The notes: generated by a model not told the origin, from the sequence alone. Positions 1-8,206 are shown, numbered from the stretch's first letter. The stretch: DNA of 64,000 nucleotides from Polynucleobacter sp. MWH-P3-07-1 (GCF_018687555.1 NZ_CP061296.1:1178001-1242000), one strand, 5' to 3'. A program made the numbers and translations.

Positions 1-233
1 TAGAGGATCCCGACGAGCTGGAGTACGGCGTCAGTCAGGAACCCAATCTTTGGCTACCCACCCTAGATGCCTTCATCGAACGTTGGAAAGAGGATCCTAG
101 CAGCTATGCTTTGATGGTGCCTGAGCAATACTTGCAATTACAGCAGCAAGGGCTAGCAATGCAAGAAGTAGACCGTGACTCTCGCCGAGTGGTAGTGAAA
201 CATCCTGATAGGCCACAATCTCTGCAACAATAA
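1..233 (+). CDS. arnT: 4-amino-4-deoxy-L-arabinose transferase ArnT, C-terminal fragment
   Basis: The window opens inside this gene; the readable frame starts at base 3 and ends at a TAA at 231-233, giving about 76 residues. They resemble the periplasmic C-terminal tail of ArnT, with a segment of the type ELEYGVSQEPNLWLPTLDAF and a final DRDSRRVVVKHP. ArnT is an inner-membrane glycosyltransferase that moves L-Ara4N from undecaprenyl phosphate onto lipid A, lowering its negative charge and giving polymyxin tolerance. The call rests on this tail plus the arnBCAD genes that follow directly; the catalytic and membrane part is outside the window. Confidence 0.8.
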   Translation, partial: EDPDELEYGVSQEPNLWLPTLDAFIERWKEDPSSYALMVPEQYLQLQQQGLAMQEVDRDSRRVVVKHPDRPQSLQQ

Positions 234-239
234 GACACC

Positions 240-1397
240 ATGGCTCATACCCCTTTTATTCCCTTTACGCGCCCCAGCTTTGATGAGGCGACGATTGATG
301 CCGTGGGTGAAGTATTGCGCTCAGGCTGGGTGACCTCAGGCCCTAAGTTAGCTGAATTCGAGGCAGCCCTCAGCGACTATTTTGGAGGTCTTCCTGTGCG
401 TTGTTTTGCCAACGGCACGGCAACCATGAAGATTGCGCTCCAAGTGGCTGGCATTGGCGAAGGCGATGAAGTCATCACCACCCCCATCTCTTGGGTTGCT
501 ACTTCTAATGTGATTTTGGGTGTTGGGGCTAAACCGGTGTTTGTGGATATTGACCCAGTTACTCGTAATCTCGATCTATCCAAAGTAGCTGCTGCAATCA
601 GCCACAAAACCCGCGCCATCATGCCGGTCTATCTAGCTGGCTTACCTGTCGATATGGATAAGTTGTACGACTTAGCTCAGCAACACCAATTGCGCGTGAT
701 TGAAGATGCTGCGCAAGCCTTTGGCTCATCTTGGAAAGGTCAAAAGATCGGCAGTATCGGTGATCTCGTGAGTTTTAGTTTTCAAGCGAATAAGAATCTG
801 TCTACTGTAGAAGGTGGCTGCTTGGTTTTTAACAATCTGGATGAGGTAAAACTCGCTGAGAAACTGCGCTTACAAGGCGTGACTCGGCAAGGCATGGATG
901 GCATGGATGTCGATGTATTGGGCGGAAAAGATAACCTCACCGATGTCAATGCCGTGATCGGTCTTCATCAACTCAAACAACTACCCCAATTTCAGGCCAA
1001 GCGAACCGAGTTAGCGCGTCACTACTTTGCAAGTCTTCGTCAAGAAATCCAATCAGCAGGTCTGGAGAGTTTGCACTTAGAGCTGCCTCCAGAAAATTTC
1101 ACAGATAGTAATTGGCATATGTTCCAAGTGGTTTTGCCTTTAAACCAACTCCAGGTCGATCGCGCACAAGTCATGACAGAACTAAAAGGGCTGGGCATTG
1201 GCACAGGCTTACATTACCCAGCAATCACCGGCTTTAGCCTTTACACAAAACTGGGTTACCAGGTCAGCGATACACCGATCGCCGAGCGTATTGGCCGATC
1301 CATTCTGACTCTGCCATTATTTCCGGGCCTCAATCAATCCGATGTGGAGCGTATCTGCAAAAGCCTGGTTGCCATCCTCAAAAAGCACGCTAAATAG
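240..1397 (+). CDS. arnB: UDP-4-amino-4-deoxy-L-arabinose aminotransferase ArnB
   Basis: PLP-dependent aminotransferase of the DegT/DnrJ/EryC1 fold, 385 aa, the usual length. It converts UDP-4-keto-pentose to UDP-L-Ara4N using glutamate in the cytoplasm. The predicted PLP lysine is K185 in the segment SFQANKNLSTVEGG, and the cofactor-pyridine aspartate is D156 in EDAAQAFGS. The start lies 6 bp after the arnT stop with no clear Shine-Dalgarno, so translation is probably coupled. Membership of the arn pathway follows from the neighbours; alone, other sugar aminotransferases of this family would be hard to exclude. Confidence 0.93.
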   Translation: MAHTPFIPFTRPSFDEATIDAVGEVLRSGWVTSGPKLAEFEAALSDYFGGLPVRCFANGTATMKIALQVAGIGEGDEVITTPISWVATSNVILGVGAKPVFVDIDPVTRNLDLSKVAAAISHKTRAIMPVYLAGLPVDMDKLYDLAQQHQLRVIEDAAQAFGSSWKGQKIGSIGDLVSFSFQANKNLSTVEGGCLVFNNLDEVKLAEKLRLQGVTRQGMDGMDVDVLGGKDNLTDVNAVIGLHQLKQLPQFQAKRTELARHYFASLRQEIQSAGLESLHLELPPENFTDSNWHMFQVVLPLNQLQVDRAQVMTELKGLGIGTGLHYPAITGFSLYTKLGYQVSDTPIAERIGRSILTLPLFPGLNQSDVERICKSLVAILKKHAK

Positions 1398-1460
1398 TCC
1401 TTTGACGACCCCCATTGGCCATAATCGGGGCCACATGCCAAGATCAGGCAAAATTGAGGG

Positions 1461-2432
1461 ATGACTGCGAATATAGCCACCCCAGCTAATCAGCCTCAAC
1501 TGAGCATCGTTATCCCCGTTTATAACGAGGAAGATGGCCTGCAAGCCCTCTTTGATCGCCTCTACCCCGCAATGGATCGTGTGGCGGCCAAGCACCAACT
1601 TGCCTATGAAATCATTTTCGTGAACGATGGCAGTAAAGATCGCTCTGCTGGCATGCTGAGCAAGCAATTTGAGCTTCGCCCAGACCAAACCCGTGTTCTC
1701 TTATTTCACAGCAACTTTGGTCAGCATATGGCCATCATGGCTGGCTTTGAATACGCCCAAGGGAATTACATCATTACCTTGGATGCCGACCTGCAAAATC
1801 CTCCTGAGGAGATTGATGCCCTAGTTGTCGAGTTACTCAAAGGACATGACTATGTTGGCACGATTCGCGCTGATCGTCGCGATAGTTTCTTCCGAAAATT
1901 TGCTTCACGAATGATGAATCGTCTGCGCCACAGCATTACCCACATCACCATGACAGATCAAGGCTGCATGCTCCGTGGCTATAGCCGTCGAATTGTGGAC
2001 TTAGTTCGTCAATGCGATGAGAGTAATACTTTCATTCCTGCTCTTGCTTATACCTTCGCTGCTGATCCAGTAGAGATTGTCGTCAAGCATGAAGAGCGTT
2101 TTGCTGGCGAATCCAAATATAGTCTCTATCAATTGATTCGCTTGAACTTTGATTTAGTGACCGGTTTCTCTGTCATGCCACTCCAGATCTTTTCGATCCT
2201 AGGCATGCTCCTGGCTCTGGCTTCCGGTATTTTGTTTATCTATCTGCTAGTACGCCGCTTCTTGCTGGGGGCTGAAGTTGAGGGTGTATTTACCCTCTTT
2301 GCACTCACCTTCTGCTTGATCGGTGTAATGCTCTTTGGCCTGGGCTTAGTCGGTGAATACATCGGGCGTATCTATCAACAGGTTAGACAACGTCCTCGCT
2401 ATGTTGTTAAAACTGTTCTCGAGAAAAAATAA
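1461..2432 (+). CDS. arnC: undecaprenyl-phosphate 4-deoxy-4-formamido-L-arabinose transferase ArnC
   Basis: Family 2 glycosyltransferase, 323 aa. The N-terminal GT-A domain shows VIPVYNEEDG near residue 20, VNDGSKD and the metal/nucleotide motif DADLQNPPEE. Two hydrophobic segments follow near residues 235-260 and 275-300, typical of the ArnC/DPM1 type. It transfers formylated Ara4N from UDP to undecaprenyl phosphate at the inner membrane. A GAGGG stretch abuts the ATG without a spacer, which is poor as a ribosome site. The 63-bp gap before it is the largest in the operon. The stop is followed immediately by the TTG of the next gene. Confidence 0.93.
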   Translation: MTANIATPANQPQLSIVIPVYNEEDGLQALFDRLYPAMDRVAAKHQLAYEIIFVNDGSKDRSAGMLSKQFELRPDQTRVLLFHSNFGQHMAIMAGFEYAQGNYIITLDADLQNPPEEIDALVVELLKGHDYVGTIRADRRDSFFRKFASRMMNRLRHSITHITMTDQGCMLRGYSRRIVDLVRQCDESNTFIPALAYTFAADPVEIVVKHEERFAGESKYSLYQLIRLNFDLVTGFSVMPLQIFSILGMLLALASGILFIYLLVRRFLLGAEVEGVFTLFALTFCLIGVMLFGLGLVGEYIGRIYQQVRQRPRYVVKTVLEKK

Positions 2433-3308
2433 TTGCGTGCAGTCGTCTTTGCCTATCACGATGTAGGCGTCAATTGCTTACAGGCATTGCTGGATGCAGG
2501 CATTCAAGTGGATCTAGTGCTCACTCATCATGATGATCCACATGAAAATATTTGGTTTGGCAGTGTGGCTAGACTCTGTGAAGAAAAGCAGATACCTTAC
2601 ATTCAGCCTAGCGCTAGCGAATTGTTAAGCCTTACTCCAAAACTCCAAGCGCTTGCACCAGACTACCTCTTTTCTTTTTACTATCGCTACATGATTCCGG
2701 CAGATATTCTGAGTTGCGCCAGAATCGCGGCTCTGAATATGCATGGCTCGTTACTACCAAAGTACCGCGGTAGAGCACCGGTGAATTGGGCAATTCTGCA
2801 TGGCGAATCTGAAACGGGTGCGAGCTTACACATCATGGAAGCCAAACCCGATGCGGGCGATATTGTTGGTCAAGTAGCAGTAACAATTGGTCCCGATGAA
2901 ACCGCAACAGATGTATTTGCCAAAGTGAGCAAGGCCGCAGTAGCGGTTCTCAAAAGCGTACTCCCCCAACTGATTCAAGGCCAAGTTCCTCGCAAACCCA
3001 ATCTTTTGAGTGAGGGTAGTTATTTTGGTGGACGCAAGCCTGAAGATGGGCGCATACATTGGGCCCAGACCGCTCAGCAGGTCCATAACTTGGTCCGTGC
3101 GGTGGCACCCCCCTATCCTGGAGCCTTTACCGACTTTCAAGGACAGACACGGATTGTGGCAAAAACCCATTTGGGCGGGCCATTTCCTCAGGGGCTGAAT
3201 CTTCAGACTCCGGGAGTCCAAGTGGTTGATAATCGGGTATTTGGTATCTGCGGAGACCAACGGGCTCTGGAAATTCTAGAGTGGTATCCCGCAAACAAAA
3301 CTTCATGA
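2433..3308 (+). CDS. arnA: UDP-L-Ara4N formyltransferase (stand-alone ArnA N-terminal domain)
   Basis: 291 aa, equivalent to only the N-terminal formyltransferase half of enterobacterial ArnA. It N-formylates UDP-L-Ara4N with 10-formyl-tetrahydrofolate. The catalytic Asn-His pair lies in LNMHGSLLPKYRGRAP and the aspartate in PDAGDIVGQ, as in methionyl-tRNA formyltransferase relatives. The start is TTG directly after the arnC stop; the first residues RAVVFAYHDVG align with the ArnA N-terminus, so this unusual start is very likely real. The oxidative decarboxylase half is a separate gene 18 bp downstream. Confidence 0.9.
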   Translation: MRAVVFAYHDVGVNCLQALLDAGIQVDLVLTHHDDPHENIWFGSVARLCEEKQIPYIQPSASELLSLTPKLQALAPDYLFSFYYRYMIPADILSCARIAALNMHGSLLPKYRGRAPVNWAILHGESETGASLHIMEAKPDAGDIVGQVAVTIGPDETATDVFAKVSKAAVAVLKSVLPQLIQGQVPRKPNLLSEGSYFGGRKPEDGRIHWAQTAQQVHNLVRAVAPPYPGAFTDFQGQTRIVAKTHLGGPFPQGLNLQTPGVQVVDNRVFGICGDQRALEILEWYPANKTS

Positions 3309-3326
3309 AAACGGGGCAGTAGAAAG

Positions 3327-4373
3327 ATGAAAAAAGTACTCATTCTGGGTGTTAATGGCTTTATCGGCCACCACCTCTCCAAGCGGATACTGGAGACAAC
3401 TGATTGGGATGTCTATGGCATGGACATGCAAAACGATCGCTTAGGTGATTTGATCAATCATCCACGGATGCATTTCTTTGAGGGTGACATCACCATCAAT
3501 AAAGAATGGGTTGAGTACCATATTCGCAAATGCGATGTGATCCTCCCACTTGTAGCGATTGCAACTCCAGCAACTTACGTCCAACAGCCGTTGAAAGTTT
3601 TTGAGCTCGACTTTGAGGCTAATTTGCCCATCGTGCGCTCTGCCATGAAATACAAAAAGCATTTGGTCTTCCCTTCAACCTCAGAAGTCTATGGCATGTG
3701 CGAAGACGGCGAGTTTGATCCCGGCACATCCAATCTAGTCTATGGCCCAATCAATAAACCCCGTTGGATTTATGCCTGCTCAAAGCAACTGATGGATCGC
3801 GTGATCTGGGGTTACGGCATGGAAGGCTTGCGCTTTACCCTGTTCCGTCCATTCAACTGGATTGGCCCTGGTCTAGACAGCATCTACACCCCAAAAGAGG
3901 GATCCTCACGGGTGGTAACTCAGTTCTTAGGCCATATCGTGCGCGGTGAGCCCATCAATTTAGTTGATGGTGGTGCTCAAAAAAGAGCCTTCACATATAT
4001 TGACGACGGCATCGATGCCTTGATGCACATCATCGCCAACCAGAACGATATTGCCAATGGCAAGATTTATAACATCGGCAATCCAAAAAACAATCACTCT
4101 GTACGCGACCTCGCTAATCAGATGCTTGAGATTGCCAGAAGTATTCCTGAATACGCGAAGAGCGCCAAAGAAGTGAAGATTGTCGAAACTACCTCAGGCG
4201 CTTATTACGGCGAGGGCTACCAAGATGTGCAGAACCGAGTTCCCGCAATCGATAACACCATGGCTGAATTGGGCTGGAAGCCCACCACCACCATGACTGA
4301 TGCGCTCAAGAATATTTTTGAAGCCTATCGTCAGGATGTGGATAAAGCCCGTCAACTCGTCGACTCAGACTAA
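3327..4373 (+). CDS. arnA: UDP-glucuronate decarboxylase (stand-alone ArnA C-terminal domain)
   Basis: Short-chain dehydrogenase/epimerase, 348 aa, matching the C-terminal half of bifunctional ArnA. It oxidises UDP-glucuronate and decarboxylates it to UDP-4-keto-pentose, the substrate of ArnB. Visible are the NAD-binding GVNGFIGHHL at the N-terminus, FPSTSEVYG with the catalytic serine/threonine region, and the YACSK active-site Tyr-Lys pair near residue 149. It has its own start and the preceding gene its own stop, so this is a true two-gene arrangement and not a frameshift: the two frames are joined by an 18-bp spacer. Confidence 0.92.
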   Translation: MKKVLILGVNGFIGHHLSKRILETTDWDVYGMDMQNDRLGDLINHPRMHFFEGDITINKEWVEYHIRKCDVILPLVAIATPATYVQQPLKVFELDFEANLPIVRSAMKYKKHLVFPSTSEVYGMCEDGEFDPGTSNLVYGPINKPRWIYACSKQLMDRVIWGYGMEGLRFTLFRPFNWIGPGLDSIYTPKEGSSRVVTQFLGHIVRGEPINLVDGGAQKRAFTYIDDGIDALMHIIANQNDIANGKIYNIGNPKNNHSVRDLANQMLEIARSIPEYAKSAKEVKIVETTSGAYYGEGYQDVQNRVPAIDNTMAELGWKPTTTMTDALKNIFEAYRQDVDKARQLVDSD

Positions 4374-4385
4374 TTCTCGAGGTCC

Positions 4386-5303
4386 ATGGCAAAAATTGCT
4401 CTCAAGGTTGATGTTGATACCTTACGCGGCACGAAAGAAGGTGCCCCAAATCTAGCGCGTCTTTTTCAGCACTACGATCTTAAGGCTACCTTTTTATTTA
4501 GCTTAGGGCCTGACCATACCGGCTGGGCCTTGAAGCGCGTCTTTCGTCCGGGCTTTCTGAAAAAAGTCAGCCGCACCTCAGTCTTAGAGCACTACGGTCT
4601 CAAAACATTGCTGTACGGGGTATTGCTTCCGGGCCCTGATATTGGCAAGCAAGCGCCTGATCAAATGCGCGCAATTGATCAGGCGGGTCATGAGACTGGG
4701 ATCCATACTTGGGACCACGTTGCTTGGCAGGACGCCGTTCGTAATCGCGACCCCCAGTGGACTCATGCACAAATGCAAAAGAGTTGGGATCGTTTTGTGG
4801 AGATCTTCGGCCATCCTCCAGTCACTTACGGTGCAGCTGGCTGGCAAATGAATGAAGCTGCGTTTGAGCAACTCGACCAATGGGGTATTCACTACTCTTC
4901 TGACGGAAGATCTGAGCCCAACTTAATACCCTACCGTTTGGCACTCTCATCCGGCAAAGCGAAGCATGTACAGTACCCCACTACGCTTCCAACTTTTGAT
5001 GAACTGATCGGGGTGGATGATGCCTCCGAACTGGATGCCGTTAAACAAATCCTGGCTATAACCCAAAGCAATCCCAACGATCAAGTCTTTACCTTGCATG
5101 CTGAGCTCGAGGGCCAAAAACTGCTCCCCGCTTTTGAAGCCCTGATTCGGGGCTGGCTAGAGCAGGGTCACGATTTAGTCACCATGGGAGAGTTACATCA
5201 ATCATGGGTAGCGACAAAACAGCTTGATAAGATAGCGGTAATGCCCCTGGTTTGGAGTGAGATCCCCAATCGGAGTGGTGAACTCATCGTACAAACCCAT
5301 TGA
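4386..5303 (+). CDS. arnD: 4-deoxy-4-formamido-L-arabinose-phosphoundecaprenol deformylase ArnD
   Basis: Polysaccharide-deacetylase (NodB-like) fold, 305 aa. It removes the formyl group from lipid-linked Ara4N, making transfer irreversible. The metal site is recognisable as D9-V-D11 and H107-x3-H111 (HTWDH), and the central YGAAGWQMN loop is typical of ArnD. Twelve bp separate it from the decarboxylase. It is the last arn gene in view; no arnE/arnF flippase genes follow, so they must lie upstream of the window or elsewhere. Confidence 0.93.
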   Translation: MAKIALKVDVDTLRGTKEGAPNLARLFQHYDLKATFLFSLGPDHTGWALKRVFRPGFLKKVSRTSVLEHYGLKTLLYGVLLPGPDIGKQAPDQMRAIDQAGHETGIHTWDHVAWQDAVRNRDPQWTHAQMQKSWDRFVEIFGHPPVTYGAAGWQMNEAAFEQLDQWGIHYSSDGRSEPNLIPYRLALSSGKAKHVQYPTTLPTFDELIGVDDASELDAVKQILAITQSNPNDQVFTLHAELEGQKLLPAFEALIRGWLEQGHDLVTMGELHQSWVATKQLDKIAVMPLVWSEIPNRSGELIVQTH

Positions 5304-5321
5304 TAATTAAGAGAGACTAAT

Positions 5322-5789
5322 ATGACTGTAAGCATCGGCCAAACCATTCCTAACTGTGCCATTCCTGCTACTTCAGGCCTGACCTTTACCCCAGAATCTG
5401 CCCAAGGCAAAAAATTGGTGCTCTACTTCTATCCGAAAGATATGACTCCAGGTTGTACCGCTGAGTCTGGTGAGTTTAGAGATCATATTGAGGCCTTTAG
5501 CAAAGCCAATACCTTGGTTGTTGGCGTCTCCCGCGATAGCCTCAAATCACACGATAATTTCCGCAGTAAATTAGGCTTGCCGTTTGAATTGGTTGCCGAT
5601 ACTGAAGAGCAGCTTTGCCAGATCTTTGGTGTCATGAAGATGAAAAACATGTATGGCAAACAAGTCCGTGGCGTAGAGCGCAGCACCTTTCTTTTTGACG
5701 CTTCAGGCAAGCTCGTTAAAGAGTGGCGTGGCCTCAAAGTTCCAGGTCATGTGACAGAAGTATTACAGGCTGCTCAGGCAATTAAATAA
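5322..5789 (+). CDS. bcp: thiol peroxidase of the BCP/PrxQ family
   Basis: AhpC/TSA-fold peroxiredoxin, 155 aa, that reduces hydroperoxides in the cytoplasm. The peroxidatic cysteine is C45 in DMTPGCTAESGEF. Position 50, a resolving cysteine in E. coli Bcp, is glycine here, and the alternative PrxQ resolving position (near residue 81-84) is arginine/leucine. The only other cysteines are C12 and C99, so this looks like a 1-Cys or atypical enzyme. A GAGAG ribosome site precedes the ATG. It begins 18 bp after arnD and may be read from the arn transcript. Confidence 0.93.
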   Translation: MTVSIGQTIPNCAIPATSGLTFTPESAQGKKLVLYFYPKDMTPGCTAESGEFRDHIEAFSKANTLVVGVSRDSLKSHDNFRSKLGLPFELVADTEEQLCQIFGVMKMKNMYGKQVRGVERSTFLFDASGKLVKEWRGLKVPGHVTEVLQAAQAIK

Positions 5790-5804
5790 ATTTGCTGCAG
5801 GCGC

Positions 5805-5832
5805 TTGCAAAGCTCTGAATTTGGGGTAAAGT
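5805..5832 (+). promoter_or_regulatory. candidate sigma70 promoter of the phoH leader
   Basis: TTGCAA at 5805-5810 and TAAAGT at 5827-5832 with a 16-bp spacer, placing the transcription start near 5839. It lies just after the bcp stop and would give phoH a leader of about 160 nt. Each hexamer matches consensus at four positions. Confidence 0.5.
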
Positions 5833-5838
5833 ATTTAC

Positions 5839-5949
5839 ATGCACCGTAAACGACGGGAAAGTCTGACAATCCGTTTGAATCATCAGCCTGAAGACTCTAG
5901 AGCAGGCGCGGTAAATAACCCCCTCTTTTTTGTATCCAGTTTCATCACA
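5839..5949 (+). promoter_or_regulatory. structured 5' leader of phoH (candidate cis-regulatory RNA)
   Basis: By eye this RNA can form a three-way-junction-like fold: ACCG 5843-5846 with CGGT 5909-5912; AAACG 5848-5852 with CGTTT 5872-5876; GCCTG 5886-5890 with CAGGC 5903-5907. It is followed by a hairpin with a T-run directly before the phoH ribosome site. GACGG at 5852-5856 can instead pair with CCGTC at 5952-5956 in the left arm of that terminator, an anti-terminator arrangement. I do not recognise it as a known riboswitch class. No ligand can be proposed. Confidence 0.4.
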
Positions 5950-5986
5950 AACCGTCAATGCAAATCGCTTGGCGGTTTTTTCTTTT
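5950..5986 (+). terminator. intrinsic terminator/attenuator in front of phoH
   Basis: AACCGTCAA (5950-5958) pairs with TTGGCGGTT (5969-5977) through nine pairs including one G-U, with a 10-nt loop, followed by a T-rich run to 5986. The Shine-Dalgarno AGGAGAG starts at 5987, so phoH mRNA must pass through this hairpin. That makes it an attenuator unless phoH has a promoter inside it. Confidence 0.7.
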
Positions 5987-5997
5987 AGGAGAGCTGC

Positions 5998-7662
5998 ATG
6001 CCATTGCCACCCATCCCAACTCAAATTGCTGGTCAAGTGAAGTTGAGCGCTAAAGACACACCAGATTTAAAGAAACGTCCTGCTCCAGCAAAACCGGTTG
6101 TGATGGAAAATCATGCACCCGATTGGGCTCATGATGATGAGGTTGATTTATCTGCTGCTGAGGAAGCCCTGGAGAAGATTAAAAGCGATCATCGTCCAGC
6201 ACAAATTCAACGTACTGAAGCAAAAGCGCCAGCCCCCGAAAAGCCAAAGCGGATCATTCGCACTGGCCCTCCTAGCTTATTCGTGCTCGATACCAATGTC
6301 TTGATGCATGATCCAAGCTCGCTGTTCCGCTTCGATGAGCACGATCTGTTTTTGCCAATGACTACCTTAGAGGAATTGGATAATCACAAAAAGGGAATGA
6401 CGGAAGTAGCACGCAATGCCCGTACCGTCAGTCGCTCACTCGATCAACTGGTCGCCGGCACTAATGGTTCACTGGATGAAGGTATTCCGCTGAACAAACT
6501 GGGTAATCAAGATGTATCCGGTCGTCTCTATTTCCAGACCAAGTTATCTACCCAAGCTTTGCCAGAAGGTCTACCTGAAGGTAAAGGTGACAACATGATT
6601 CTGGCGGTCGTGAGTGAGTTGCAAAAAACTCGCCAGGGCCAAGAGGTGGTGTTGGTTTCTAAAGATATCAATATGCGCATCAAGGCTCGCGCCTTGGGAT
6701 TACCAGCAGAAGATTATTTCAATGACCAAGTCTTAGAAGACCGTGACCTGATGTACTCCGGCGTGATGACATTGGCTGCCGATTTTTGGCCCAAGCATGG
6801 CAAGTCGATGGAGAGCTGGGCAGACTCCAAGTCAGGTACGATGTTCTATCGCGTGACCGGCCCAGCTGTCCCAAGCATGCTGGTGAATCAGTTTGTCTAT
6901 CAAGAAAATCCTGACGGCTCCACACCGTTCTACGCCCAAGTCCGCGAGATCAACGGCAAGACCGCCCTACTACAAACATTGAGAGATTTTTCTCATCAGA
7001 AAAATAATGTTTGGAGTGTGACTGCCCGCAATCGTGAGCAAAACTTTGCGATGAACCTACTCATGAATCCTGAGATCGATTTTGTAACGCTCTTAGGTCA
7101 AGCGGGTACAGGTAAAACCTTGTTGGCTTTGGCTGCTGGACTGGAGCAAGTGCTAGATAGCAAGCGTTATAACGAAATCATCATCACCCGCGCTACCGTT
7201 CCAGTAGGTGAGGATATCGGCTTTTTACCAGGTACCGAAGAGGAGAAAATGCAGCCATGGATGGGTGCCTTTGACGATAACCTTGAAGTGTTGCATCGCA
7301 ATGATGACAATGCTGGTGAATGGGGTCGCGCTGCTACTCAAGAGCTCATTCGCTCACGCATCAAAGTCAAGAGCATGAACTTCATGCGTGGCAGAACCTT
7401 TGTGAGTAAGTTTGTCATTATTGATGAAGCGCAAAACTTAACTCCCAAACAAATGAAAACCTTGGTTACCCGCGCAGGCCCAGGAACTAAGATTATTTGC
7501 TTGGGCAATATTGCCCAGATTGATACGCCTTACTTAACTGAAGGATCTTCGGGTCTGACCTATGTTGTCGATCGCTTTAAGGGTTGGCGTCATGGTGGCC
7601 ACATTACCTTGGCTCGGGGCGAGCGCTCCCGTCTTGCGGATCATGCTGCAGACGCACTCTAA
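5998..7662 (+). CDS. PIN-domain PhoH-family ATPase
   Basis: 554 aa. A disordered, Lys/Pro-rich N-terminus (1-90) precedes a PIN nuclease domain starting at LFVLDTNVLMHD (D98) and running to about residue 245. The C-terminal PhoH ATPase carries Walker A GQAGTGKT (367-374) and Walker B IIDEAQN (474-480). Proteins of this PhoH2-like architecture are RNA helicase/ribonucleases in other bacteria; the cellular role here is not known. The start is supported by AGGAGAG six bp upstream. The gene sits behind a leader with an attenuator-like hairpin and ends in its own terminator at 7677-7709. Confidence 0.93.
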   Translation: MPLPPIPTQIAGQVKLSAKDTPDLKKRPAPAKPVVMENHAPDWAHDDEVDLSAAEEALEKIKSDHRPAQIQRTEAKAPAPEKPKRIIRTGPPSLFVLDTNVLMHDPSSLFRFDEHDLFLPMTTLEELDNHKKGMTEVARNARTVSRSLDQLVAGTNGSLDEGIPLNKLGNQDVSGRLYFQTKLSTQALPEGLPEGKGDNMILAVVSELQKTRQGQEVVLVSKDINMRIKARALGLPAEDYFNDQVLEDRDLMYSGVMTLAADFWPKHGKSMESWADSKSGTMFYRVTGPAVPSMLVNQFVYQENPDGSTPFYAQVREINGKTALLQTLRDFSHQKNNVWSVTARNREQNFAMNLLMNPEIDFVTLLGQAGTGKTLLALAAGLEQVLDSKRYNEIIITRATVPVGEDIGFLPGTEEEKMQPWMGAFDDNLEVLHRNDDNAGEWGRAATQELIRSRIKVKSMNFMRGRTFVSKFVIIDEAQNLTPKQMKTLVTRAGPGTKIICLGNIAQIDTPYLTEGSSGLTYVVDRFKGWRHGGHITLARGERSRLADHAADAL

Positions 7663-8206
7663 GTCAAATCAATCATGCCGCATCCTTGTGGGGTGCGGCA
7701 TTTTTATTTGCACCCTACTAACGCTATCAGGCTGCAGCACTTTCTCAGGCTCCAGTACCAGCGGTAAATACTCCAATCCCAAGCTCGCTCAATTCAAAAA
7801 TGATACGAGCGTAGGTACAGAAGATATCTCGATTGCCGCCGTCGGTTTAGTGGGCGTTCCTTATCGCTGGGGCGGAAATAATCCCAATGGTGGCTTTGAT
7901 TGCAGCGGCTTAATTAACTATGTTTATCTCAAAGCTGCCAGCATTAAGTTGCCGCGTACCATCCAAGAGATGAGCAACAAAGGCCGTAGTGTTGACAATC
8001 AACCCCCTGCTCCAGGTGACTTAGTATTCTTTAATACTACTGGTGAAAAATATTCCCATGCAGGCATTTATGTAGGTCAAGGGCGTTTTGTTCATGCGCC
8101 CAGTGCCGGTGGTACGGTGCGGTTAGAGCAAATTGAGAGCCCTTACTGGGCAGCACGCTTTACAGAAGCGAGAAGGTTTACCCTCTCAAATCAGCGCACC
8201 AATTAA
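7643..8206 (+). CDS. NlpC/P60 family lipoprotein, probable peptidoglycan endopeptidase
   Basis: About 187 aa from the ATG at 7643. The N-terminus has a hydrophobic stretch and lipobox LSGC. The NlpC/P60 domain has its catalytic cysteine in GGFDCSGLINYVY and histidine in YSHAGIYVG, with a third polar residue in FVHAPS. Such enzymes cut stem-peptide crosslinks in the periplasm. The start is uncertain: 7643 gives a complete signal peptide but overlaps phoH by 20 bp, lacks a ribosome site, and places the phoH terminator inside the signal-peptide codons. An in-frame GTG at 7688 lies in the hairpin loop. The end overlaps the dnaB stop by 3 bp (convergent). Confidence 0.85.
   Translation: MLQTHSKSNQSCRILVGCGIFICTLLTLSGCSTFSGSSTSGKYSNPKLAQFKNDTSVGTEDISIAAVGLVGVPYRWGGNNPNGGFDCSGLINYVYLKAASIKLPRTIQEMSNKGRSVDNQPPAPGDLVFFNTTGEKYSHAGIYVGQGRFVHAPSAGGTVRLEQIESPYWAARFTEARRFTLSNQRTN
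7677..7709 (+). terminator. intrinsic terminator of phoH inside the nlpC-like coding region
   Basis: GCCGCATCC (7677-7685) and GGGTGCGGC (7691-7699) form a nine-pair stem with one G-U and the loop TTGTG, followed by ATTTTTATTT. It begins 15 bp after the phoH stop and lies within the predicted signal-peptide codons of the lipoprotein gene. Confidence 0.75.

Noticed and set aside
2826-3260. 144-codon minus-strand frame in the formyltransferase gene
   Set aside because: Shadow of a well-supported coding frame.
5782-6036. 84-codon minus-strand frame over the phoH leader
   Set aside because: Overlaps promoter, leader and terminator and ends in phoH; no homology or ribosome site.
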